From: Pseudomonas sp. PSE14
GTDB lineage: Bacteria > Pseudomonadota > Gammaproteobacteria > Pseudomonadales > Pseudomonadaceae
Reading direction: 5' to 3'
NCBI RefSeq assembly: GCF_029203285.1
Contig: NZ_CP115669.1
Location: 5,332,001 to 5,396,000 of the forward strand
Length of the DNA: 64,000 bases
The notes beneath the pieces were generated by a model. The model searched no databases and was not told where the DNA came from. It saw only the letters and a program-made list of their open reading frames with translations. Of this stretch, positions 56,156-64,000 are shown in pieces. A program made the translations under genes and the position numbers. The first letter of the stretch is position 1. Every line of letters begins with the position of its first letter.

Positions 56156-57346
56156 ATGAGCGAATACTCTGTTTTCACCTCTGAGTCCGTCTCCGAAGGC
56201 CATCCCGACAAGATCGCGGACCAGATTTCCGATGCGGTGCTCGACGCCATCATCGCCAAGGACAAATACGCCCGCGTGGCCTGCGAAACCCTGGTGAAGA
56301 CCGGTGTCGCGATCATCGCCGGCGAAGTCACCACCTCCGCCTGGGTCGACCTGGAAGAGCTGGTGCGCAAGGTCATCATCGACATCGGCTACAACAGCTC
56401 CGACGTCGGCTTCGACGGCGCCACCTGCGGCGTGCTGAACATCATCGGCAAGCAGTCGGTGGACATCAACCAGGGCGTGGACCGCGCCAAGCCTGAAGAC
56501 CAGGGCGCCGGCGACCAGGGCCTGATGTTCGGCTACGCCAGCAACGAAACCGACGTGCTGATGCCCGCGCCGATCTGCTTCTCCCACCGTCTGGTGGAGC
56601 GCCAGGCCGAAGCCCGCAAGTCCGGCCTGCTGCCGTGGCTGCGTCCGGACGCCAAGTCCCAGGTCACCTGCCGCTACGAGAACGGCAAGGTGGTCGGCAT
56701 CGACGCCATCGTGCTGTCCACCCAGCACAACCCGGAAGTCAGCTACAAGGACCTGCGCGAAGGCGTGATGGAGCTGATCATCAAGCACGTCCTGCCGGCC
56801 GAACTGCTGCACAAGGACACCCAGTTCCACATCAACCCGACCGGCAACTTCGTGATCGGCGGCCCGGTGGGCGACTGCGGCCTGACCGGCCGCAAGATCA
56901 TCGTCGACTCCTACGGCGGCATGGCCCGTCACGGCGGCGGCGCTTTCTCCGGCAAGGACCCGTCCAAGGTGGACCGTTCCGCTGCCTACGCCGGCCGCTA
57001 CGTGGCCAAGAACATCGTTGCCGCAGGCCTGGCCGAGCGTTGCGAGATCCAGGTGTCCTACGCCATCGGCGTGGCCCAGCCGACCTCCATCTCGATCAAC
57101 ACCTTCGGCACCGGCAAGATCAGCGACGAGAAGATCGTCCAGCTGGTTCGCGAGCACTTCGACCTGCGTCCGTACGCGATCACCAAGATGCTCGACCTGC
57201 TGCACCCGATGTACCAGCCGACCGCGGCCTATGGCCACTTCGGCCGCAACCCGTTCGAAATGACCTACGGCGACGACACCTTCACCGCCTTCACCTGGGA
57301 GCGCACCGACAAGGCTGCCGCCCTGCGTGACGCTGCCGGCCTGTAA
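56156..57346 (+). CDS. metK: S-adenosylmethionine synthetase MetK
   Basis: A 396-residue MetK, making SAM from methionine and ATP. The N-terminal [24 protein letters not shown], the signature [12 protein letters not shown] and the P-loop-like [23 protein letters not shown] are all intact. It lies 17 bp after the ArsR/methyltransferase gene, almost certainly co-transcribed, and is followed by a strong terminator. Confidence 0.97.
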   Translation: MSEYSVFTSESVSEGHPDKIADQISDAVLDAIIAKDKYARVACETLVKTGVAIIAGEVTTSAWVDLEELVRKVIIDIGYNSSDVGFDGATCGVLNIIGKQSVDINQGVDRAKPEDQGAGDQGLMFGYASNETDVLMPAPICFSHRLVERQAEARKSGLLPWLRPDAKSQVTCRYENGKVVGIDAIVLSTQHNPEVSYKDLREGVMELIIKHVLPAELLHKDTQFHINPTGNFVIGGPVGDCGLTGRKIIVDSYGGMARHGGGAFSGKDPSKVDRSAAYAGRYVAKNIVAAGLAERCEIQVSYAIGVAQPTSISINTFGTGKISDEKIVQLVREHFDLRPYAITKMLDLLHPMYQPTAAYGHFGRNPFEMTYGDDTFTAFTWERTDKAAALRDAAGL

Positions 57347-57358
57347 GGTCCGTCTTCG

Positions 57359-57386
57359 GAAAAGCCCCGCCTCGGCGGGGCTTTTC
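57359..57386 (+). terminator. Terminator after metK
   Basis: AAAAGCCCCGC (57360-57370), loop CTCG, GCGGGGCTTTT, then CG and a T-run; 13 bp after the stop. Confidence 0.9.
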
Positions 57387-57460
57387 GTTTCTGGCATCCG
57401 ACACAGCGCGCCGAATAATCCACGCGCTCCTCGGCATCGTCCCCTGCGGGCGGCCTCTAG

Positions 57461-59161
<1,701 letters not shown>

Positions 59162-59166
59162 CGGCC

Positions 59167-60471
59167 TCAACGCATCCGGAACGCTTCCTGATGGAAGCGG
59201 TTGCGCGGCATGCCCTGGCGGCGCAAATCACGCTGCAGCAGTTCGGCCAGCCCCTGCGGGCCGCAGAACCAGACGCTCGGCCAGCGCCCCTGGGGGCCGG
59301 GCTGCAGTTCGAGATCACTCGCCTGCAGGCGACCTTCGCTCTCGCTGTAGTGGATGCGCAGGTCGATGCGCGGCAGCCCACCGCACAGGTCACGCAGGCG
59401 CCCCGCGTAGATCGCGTCCGAGGGGGCACGCACGCAGTACAGCAACGTCACCTCCGGGCAGTCCTCGGGCTTGCCCTGCAAGGACTCCAGCCAGGCGAGG
59501 AACGGCGTGATGCCGATCCCGCCTGCAATCCACACCTGGCGCTCCCCCTTGTCGCGGCGGAAGTCGAAGCGGCCGTAGGGCCCTTCCACTTTCACCGGGT
59601 CGCCGACCCTCAGGCTGTCCTGCAAGCGCTGCGTATAGTCGCCCAGCGCCTTGATGCTGAAGCGCACCTCGCCGTTGCCGAGGTCGGCGGACGACAGGGT
59701 GAAGGGATGCTGTCCTTCCAGGCGATCGCAAGTCAGGAAGGCAAATTGTCCGGCACGATGCCGCCAGCGCCCCTGCAGCTTGCAGGTGACCTCAAGCATG
59801 CGCTCGCCGGGCCGCTCGACCGCCACCACGACACCCTCATGGGTGCGCTTGCGGCCAATCCGCCCGCTCAGCGACCAGAGCGCGCAAAGGCTGCCCACGG
59901 CCGCACAGACCGCCACCAGCCAGCCGATCGGCTGCGCCCAGTAACCCGCCGGCGCCAGCACCACGGCGTGGAAGGCCAGCACCAGGTAAACGACCGCAAG
60001 GGTTTTGTGCACGTAGCGCCACAGGTGGTAGGGGAAGCGCTGCCAGAGCGTGATCACCAGCATGGCCGCCAGCAGCCAGGCCGACCATTCGCCCAGGTCC
60101 TTGGCCGAGCCACGGAAGACGTCGAGGAAGGCCTCCACCCGCGGCCCCTTGGCCGGCTTGGTGAAGAACTCCGCGAGCAGCGGCCCGCCCAGCTCCAGCA
60201 GGTAGTGCAGCAGACCGAGCACGATGGCGAGGATGCCCGCCCACTTGTGCGCCTGGTACATGCGGTCCAAGCCATCCAGCGGCCGCTCCAGCCAGGCGGG
60301 GCGCACCGCCAGCAACATGATCAGCGACATCAGGGCGAAGGCTGCGACGCCGGTGAACAGGATGGCCTGCTTGCGGACGACCCAGACGTCCAGGGTGGCC
60401 GGAGGGTCGATCAGCAAAGCCAGGCCGAAGACCGCCGCGACGGCGGCCAGGATGATCCAGATGAGTTTCAT
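59167..60471 (-). CDS. Ferric-reductase-like membrane flavoprotein (heme b + FNR domains)
   Basis: A 434-residue protein. Six hydrophobic helices in about residues 1-205 form a ferric-reductase-like domain, with candidate heme histidines in YQAHKWAGILAIVLGLLHYLL and WRYVHKTLAVVYLVLAFHAV. The cytoplasmic C-terminal FNR module follows: FAD motif HPFTLSSADLGNGEVRFSIKALGDYT, NAD motif VWIAGGIGITPFLAWLES and C-terminal VWFCGPQGLAELL. It should move electrons from NAD(P)H across the membrane, for example to ferric chelates or another acceptor; the acceptor is unknown. The ATG at 60469-60471 has a GGAGG element just upstream. Convergent with ligB with a 5-bp gap. Confidence 0.85.
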   Translation of the reverse strand: MKLIWIILAAVAAVFGLALLIDPPATLDVWVVRKQAILFTGVAAFALMSLIMLLAVRPAWLERPLDGLDRMYQAHKWAGILAIVLGLLHYLLELGGPLLAEFFTKPAKGPRVEAFLDVFRGSAKDLGEWSAWLLAAMLVITLWQRFPYHLWRYVHKTLAVVYLVLAFHAVVLAPAGYWAQPIGWLVAVCAAVGSLCALWSLSGRIGRKRTHEGVVVAVERPGERMLEVTCKLQGRWRHRAGQFAFLTCDRLEGQHPFTLSSADLGNGEVRFSIKALGDYTQRLQDSLRVGDPVKVEGPYGRFDFRRDKGERQVWIAGGIGITPFLAWLESLQGKPEDCPEVTLLYCVRAPSDAIYAGRLRDLCGGLPRIDLRIHYSESEGRLQASDLELQPGPQGRWPSVWFCGPQGLAELLQRDLRRQGMPRNRFHQEAFRMR

Positions 60472-60646
60472 GGAGGTCCTCCCAGACTGCTTTTCCAAGC
60501 GAAAACTGAAGGATTCCTCTGAATCATCCCTTAATTTCGTGCGGGATCTATCCCATGACTGGCCATGCCATGACTCAAGTCAAGGGCTGGGCAATCCAGG
60601 CAAGCCGCGCGCAGAATGAACACCCCCGGATGCTCCGTGACCGACC

Positions 60647-61390
60647 ATGCGCCTGCGTATCCTCTCCGACCTTCACCACGAACACTTCCCAGGTGGCCGC
60701 GTGCTGCCGGATGCGGCTGCCGATGTGGTGATCCTCGCCGGCGACATCCACGAGCACCTGCAGGGGCTGCACTGGGCGCGCGAGGCGTTTCCCGATACCG
60801 AGATCGTCTATGTCGCCGGCAACCACGAGTTCTACCACTCCGACCTGCCGGAGCTGACCCAGGCCATGCGCAACCTGGCCCGCGCGCTGGAAATCCACTT
60901 CCTGGAGAACGATGCCGTCGTGCTGGGCGATGTGCGCGTGCTCGGCGCAACCCTGTGGACCGACTTCCAGCTCTATGGCGAACGCGGCGCGGAGCTTGCC
61001 ATCGAACAGGCGCTGCAACTGATGCCGGACTTCCGTTGCGTGGACTATTTCACCCAGCCGTTCACGCCGGAAATGAGCCGGGACCTTTGCGAAGCCTCCT
61101 GCGAATGGCTGACGGCCGAATTAGCGCAGCCCTTCGCCGGACGCACCGTGGTGGTCACCCACCACGCCCCCTGCGGCCGTTCGATTCCCGAGCCCTATGT
61201 CGGCGACAGCCTGTCGCCGGCCTTCGCCTCGAACCTCGAATCGCTGGTGGAGCGCTGCGATTTGTGGGTGCACGGGCATGTCCACGAGCGCCAGGACTAC
61301 CGCATCGGCAAGGCTCGGGTGGTGGCCAACCCCGGCGCCTATCCGGGCGAGGACAGCGGCTTCGACCCCTGCTGGGTGATCGACCTCTGA
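60647..61390 (+). CDS. Calcineurin-like metallophosphoesterase
   Basis: A 247-residue phosphoesterase with the five metal-binding blocks in order: SDLHHEH (D-x-H), GDIHEH, GNHE (in YVAGNHEFYHSD), VTHHAPCG and GHVHER. These coordinate two metals. The substrate could be a protein phosphate, a cyclic nucleotide or a nucleotide; nothing in the sequence decides it. No RBS is obvious. It is divergent from the ferric-reductase-like gene (175 bp apart) and convergent with the esterase gene 4 bp away. Confidence 0.87.
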   Translation: MRLRILSDLHHEHFPGGRVLPDAAADVVILAGDIHEHLQGLHWAREAFPDTEIVYVAGNHEFYHSDLPELTQAMRNLARALEIHFLENDAVVLGDVRVLGATLWTDFQLYGERGAELAIEQALQLMPDFRCVDYFTQPFTPEMSRDLCEASCEWLTAELAQPFAGRTVVVTHHAPCGRSIPEPYVGDSLSPAFASNLESLVERCDLWVHGHVHERQDYRIGKARVVANPGAYPGEDSGFDPCWVIDL

Positions 61391-61393
61391 GCC

Positions 61394-62362
61394 TCAGCGC
61401 GGCAGTTCGCTGAAGAACCGCCAGATCTCCGCCGGGCCGTCCAGATCCGGGTCCGCCAGCCCCAGCAGGCGCGGCGGGCGATACACCGGTTGTGACAGCA
61501 AGTGCCCGCCGCCGTGCACCGTCACCAGCTCCACCGGTGCCGCGCCAGTCACGTTCCAGCGTTGCCGCTCCGTCCAGATCGGCCCGACCGAGGTCAACCG
61601 GTCCTGGGTTGGCTGGCCGCTCTGGCCGTTACGTCGTGCCAGCGCCAGCGCGGATTCCTCCGCGGACAGCACTCGCCCCCGGTTGCCGAAGCCGAACAGC
61701 GTCACCACGCCGCCTGTGTAGGGATTGATCGGGTCGCGCGTGCCATTCATCAGCAAGGTTGCCTTGGGCTGCTGGGCGGGCTGACAGGCATCGTTGTCCG
61801 CGCTCGGCAAACTGGCAGCGATGGCGGCCACGCCATCGACCTTGTCGGCGGCTTCGGCCGCCATGCGCAGCGCCATCTGCCCGCCATTGGAATAACCGGC
61901 GATGAAGACGCGCGCGGGATCGACCCCACGCTGGCGCTGCAGGCGCTCGATCATCGTTGAAAGGAAACCGACGTCATCGATATTCAGGCGACGCGCGCTG
62001 TAGGTGGCGGCCTTGCGGCAGTCATTCCAGTGCCCCTCGACGCCATCGGGATAGAGCACCAGGAAGCCCTCGCGGTCTGCCAGGGCATCGAAGCGATAGC
62101 CACTGTCACGACGCATTCGCTCGCCATTGCTCATGGAGCCGTGCAGCACCACCAGCAAGGCCGGCCGCTCGGCGAGCTGCCGCGGCGCATAGAGCACGTA
62201 GCTGCGCCGCCGCTCAGCGAGGCGGATCGAGGAGTCCTCGCTGGTCCCACTCAGCGTAGGTCGTTGCCGCAGTTCCCCCGGCAGGTACCACCAGACTCCC
62301 ACCAGCAGCAACATCACGAGCAACAGGATGAGTCCCTGCACGACGCGAATTGCGATACGCAT
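61394..62362 (-). CDS. LpqC/PHB-depolymerase-type alpha/beta hydrolase
   Basis: A 322-residue secreted or membrane-anchored esterase. The N-terminal hydrophobic segment at about 5-25 (IRVVQGLILLLVMLLLVGVWWYL) is an uncleaved anchor or signal. The alpha/beta hydrolase core has the oxyanion loop LVVLHGSMSNG, the nucleophile serine in IAGYSNGGQMALRM and the catalytic His near VTVHGGGHLLSQ. The extracellular PHB depolymerase/feruloyl esterase (COG3509) family has this form, but the substrate is unknown. The start at 62360-62362 begins the hydrophobic segment; the frame is open 26 codons further upstream. Confidence 0.83.
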   Translation of the reverse strand: MRIAIRVVQGLILLLVMLLLVGVWWYLPGELRQRPTLSGTSEDSSIRLAERRRSYVLYAPRQLAERPALLVVLHGSMSNGERMRRDSGYRFDALADREGFLVLYPDGVEGHWNDCRKAATYSARRLNIDDVGFLSTMIERLQRQRGVDPARVFIAGYSNGGQMALRMAAEAADKVDGVAAIAASLPSADNDACQPAQQPKATLLMNGTRDPINPYTGGVVTLFGFGNRGRVLSAEESALALARRNGQSGQPTQDRLTSVGPIWTERQRWNVTGAAPVELVTVHGGGHLLSQPVYRPPRLLGLADPDLDGPAEIWRFFSELPR

Positions 62363-62499
62363 GGCGTCTCTCCTCGCCCGCTCCACGGGCTTCGTGAACG
62401 TCGGCCTTGGTCCAGGACAACACGCGCGGCGCCACTCCATGACAAACTCTAGCCGTCACATTCGAACGTCTTAGTCTTTGGTAACCCAGGAATCCGAAA

Positions 62500-62886
62500 A
62501 TGTTCCGAAGCTCTGTCCTGATGGCCGCCCTCCTCACCCTCGGCTGCACTACGCCGCTGCTGGCTGCCGAAGCCCTGACCGGCTGCGCCGCCAAGCAGGA
62601 CGCCATCGAACGCCAGCTCGAAGAGGCCAAGGCCCACGGCAACGACAACCGGGTCGCCGGTCTGCAGACGGCGCTGGAGAAGGTGAAAACCTACTGCACC
62701 GACGCCGGCCTGACGCAGGAGCGCAAGCAACGGGTGCTGGATGCGGAGCAGGAGGTCAGCCGGCGCGAGAAGGACCTGCGCAAGGCGATGGACAAAGGCG
62801 ATGCGCAGAAGATCGAGAAGCGCAAGAACAAGCTGGCCGAGGCCCGCGCCGAGCTGGAGCAGGCCAAGCGCGAACTGGAGGAGTGA
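62500..62886 (+). CDS. DUF1090 family periplasmic protein (YqjC-like)
   Basis: A 128-residue protein with a signal peptide (cleavage near LLAAEA, residue 23). The mature part is mostly one long charged helix: LTGCAAKQDAIERQLEEAKAHGN followed by EVSRREKDLRKAMDKGDAQKIEKRKNKLAEARAELEQAKRELEE, a coiled coil. Two cysteines (GCAAK and YCTDAG) probably form a disulfide. The DUF1090 pattern (CxxKxxxIxxQLxxAxxxGNxxRVAGL) is clear; function unknown. ATG at 62500 with CAGGA upstream. Confidence 0.85.
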   Translation: MFRSSVLMAALLTLGCTTPLLAAEALTGCAAKQDAIERQLEEAKAHGNDNRVAGLQTALEKVKTYCTDAGLTQERKQRVLDAEQEVSRREKDLRKAMDKGDAQKIEKRKNKLAEARAELEQAKRELEE

Positions 62887-62929
62887 TGCGTACGGGCGCG
62901 GTTGTAGGCCGTTGCACCCCGCCCCGTCG

Positions 62930-63002
62930 TCAGCTCCGGAGCTGAGTTCGGAGCGTTCCGGGACCAAGGCCAAACGGCGTATAACGTTGAACGTTACACG
63001 CC
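62930..63002. repeat. Two palindromes in the region after the DUF1090 gene
   Basis: TCAGCTCCGGAGCTGA is a perfect 16-bp palindrome at 62930-62945. GGCGTATAACGTT (62976-62988) and AACGTTACACGCC (62990-63002) form a 13-bp inverted repeat with one mismatch and a 1-nt centre; the GGCGTATAAC...CGCCCTACG pattern recalls another family of pseudomonad intergenic repeats. The 303-bp gap 62887-63189 holds only repeats and no gene I can support. Confidence 0.65.
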
Positions 63003-63064
63003 CTACGTTCCGGATATTCGCAGGACCCAGTCAGCGCTCCGCAGGGTAATCCGACCCTGGTCCG

Positions 63065-63134
63065 GGTTCGCGAGCAAGCTCGCTCCTACAGGGGCGCGCC
63101 GTGCTTTTCGTAGGAGCGAGCTTGCTCGCGAACC
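63065..63134. repeat. REP element pair
   Basis: Inverted copies of the GCGAGCAAGCTCGCTCCTA core at 63065-63090 and 63109-63134, matching the pair at 27643-27715. Confidence 0.88.
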
Positions 63135-63135
63135 G

Positions 63136-63155
63136 CACGGCACGGCACGGCACGG
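63136..63155. repeat. Short tandem repeat (CACGG)4
   Basis: Four perfect CACGG units immediately after the REP pair, followed by CACC. Confidence 0.8.
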
Positions 63156-63189
63156 CACCGAGCGCGAATCAGGCGCGCCCGCTATCGAC

Positions 63190-63657
63190 TCAGAGCGCGC
63201 GGAATTTCTTGTGGCAGGCTTCGCAGGCGTCTTCCACCGCGGCGAAGTCCTTGCGCACGCCCTCGGGCGTCGGCGCGGCATTGCGGGTGTTCTCGCCCAG
63301 GGCTCGGACGGCCTGCTGGAAGGTCTTGGCGTCGGCCTGGAACTCCAACTGGCGCTGCCAGATTTCCGCCTTGGCGCGGGTATCCTCGTTTTCCACCTGA
63401 TCAGCCGGCGGCTGGGTGCTGGGGAAGTATTGCCAGGGCTTGTCCGCCAGCTCGCCCAGCTTGGTCGAGCCTGCGCGGAACTTGTCCGCATCGAAGGGGA
63501 TGCGACCGCGCAGCATGCCGCCCATGTCCTCACTGGTCTTGAGCATCTCCTTGAACACCACCTGGCGCTTGGCCTCCGGCGAGTTGGGATCCAGGCGATG
63601 GCAACCGGCAAGCGCCGTGCCGGCGAGCAGCAGAACGAGCAGGGTCTTCAGCTTCAT
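63190..63657 (-). CDS. Lipoprotein c-type cytochrome, c-556/c'-like
   Basis: A 155-residue protein. The C-terminal heme site CEACHKKFR (CxxCH near residues 146-151) is where class II cytochromes (c' / c-556) carry it, after a four-helix-bundle-like body. The N-terminus is a lipoprotein signal (MKLKTLLVLLLAGTALAGC, lipobox LAGC at about 16-19), so the cytochrome is probably lipid-anchored in the periplasm. A Met ligand could come from MLKTSEDMGGML. The ATG at 63655-63657 starts the signal. Electron partners are unknown; the ferric-reductase-like protein is 3 kb away. Confidence 0.82.
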   Translation of the reverse strand: MKLKTLLVLLLAGTALAGCHRLDPNSPEAKRQVVFKEMLKTSEDMGGMLRGRIPFDADKFRAGSTKLGELADKPWQYFPSTQPPADQVENEDTRAKAEIWQRQLEFQADAKTFQQAVRALGENTRNAAPTPEGVRKDFAAVEDACEACHKKFRAL

Positions 63658-63798
63658 GGGAGAACTCTTGTAGGACGGCGAAACACGGAAGCGCCGGATT
63701 ATCCGCCCCGATTTCCGAATGATCCAGAGCATCGGGAAGCGGCTGCGGCTATCCGCCGCAGCCGCCTGGATTTCGTTCAGCCGCCGTTCAGCCACCCA

Positions 63799-64000
63799 TC
63801 AGAGCTTCATCACCAGCATCCCCGCCAGCACCAGACTGCACGCCGCCAGGCGCGGCAAGCCGAAGGGCTCCTTGAGGAAGCGCATGCCGAACAGTACCAC
63901 CAGCAGCACGCTGGTCTCGCGCAGGGCCGCGGCCTCGGCGATGGAGCCCAGTTGCATGGCCCAGAGCACCAGCCCGTAGCTGAGCAGGACACAGAGACCG
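63799..64000 (-). CDS. EamA/DMT-type transporter, C-terminal end (runs off the window)
   Basis: Sixty-seven codons of a minus-strand membrane protein: two hydrophobic helices, YGLVLWAMQLGSIAEAAAL and RLAACSLVLAGMLVMKL, with the connecting ETSVLLVVLFGMRFLKEPFG. The L-R-E-T-S-V-L-x-V-x-L-F-G-x-x-F-L-K-E pattern is the C-terminal end of an EamA-family drug/metabolite transporter. The stop is TGA at 63799-63801. The rest lies to the right. Confidence 0.75.
   Translation of the reverse strand, partial: GLCVLLSYGLVLWAMQLGSIAEAAALRETSVLLVVLFGMRFLKEPFGLPRLAACSLVLAGMLVMKL

Noticed and set aside
63136-63155. (CACGG)4 as a phase-variation tract
   Set aside because: It lies between genes next to a REP pair and not in a promoter or coding region I can identify; probably a replication-slippage by-product.

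Overview
This is a GC-rich chromosomal segment of a Pseudomonas, close to the P. aeruginosa lineage (P. nitroreducens/P. citronellolis-like is a guess). The protein sequences and most of the gene order (glnE | aceEF - dipA - msrA - nhaP2 - mscK - selO - metY; hemE - gltDB - damX-like - aroBK - pilQPONM | ponA) match what I remember of PAO1. There is no rRNA, tRNA, CRISPR array, insertion sequence, prophage or integrase. It reads as core chromosome with a few accessory genes and several REP-type palindromes.

Layout. 1-8.7 kb: the 5' end of glnE (minus strand) diverges from aceE-aceF (pyruvate dehydrogenase E1/E2), followed by the c-di-GMP phosphodiesterase gene dipA and msrA. 8.7-12.5 kb: a palindromic repeat, rlmJ, an acyl-CoA dehydrogenase and an unrecognised secreted or anchored protein. 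12.6-22.6 kb: nhaP2-type antiporter, mscK, selO, metY, trxC, a hotdog-fold protein and a tandem universal stress protein. 22.7-27.5 kb: an orphan ParA-like ATPase, a LysR regulator divergent from an MFS transporter, and an amino-acid permease. 27.6-35.4 kb: REP elements, hemE and gltD-gltB with a long structured leader. 35.4-46.5 kb: damX-like, aroB, aroK and pilQ-P-O-N-M (type IV pilus alignment complex and secretin), divergent from ponA (PBP1A). 46.5-48.9 kb: small accessory genes (membrane protein, YgjP-type metalloprotease, methyltransferase, lipoprotein). 48.9-57.4 kb: a minus-strand carbon-metabolism cluster tkt - epd - pgk - MliC-like lipoprotein - fba, divergent from an ArsR/methyltransferase regulator and metK. 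57.4-64 kb: ligB, a ferric-reductase-like flavoprotein, a metallophosphoesterase, an LpqC-type esterase, a DUF1090 protein, a c-type cytochrome lipoprotein and the 3' end of an EamA-type transporter gene.

Functional themes are central carbon and nitrogen metabolism (aceEF; tkt/epd/pgk/fba; gltBD), sulfur and methyl-group metabolism (metY, metK and its regulator), oxidative and osmotic stress (msrA, trxC, selO, mscK, nhaP2, usp) and envelope or pilus assembly. No large undescribed protein system is visible. The most interesting signals are regulatory: a roughly 300-nt gltB leader closed by a perfect 19-bp inverted repeat; a palindrome pair upstream of aceE resembling HexR boxes; a perfect palindrome upstream of the arsR/methyltransferase-metK pair; and hairpins overlapping the ribosome-binding or start regions of selO, metY, trxC and the usp gene. 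All function calls come from reading the translated sequence and remembered family features; no searches were run.
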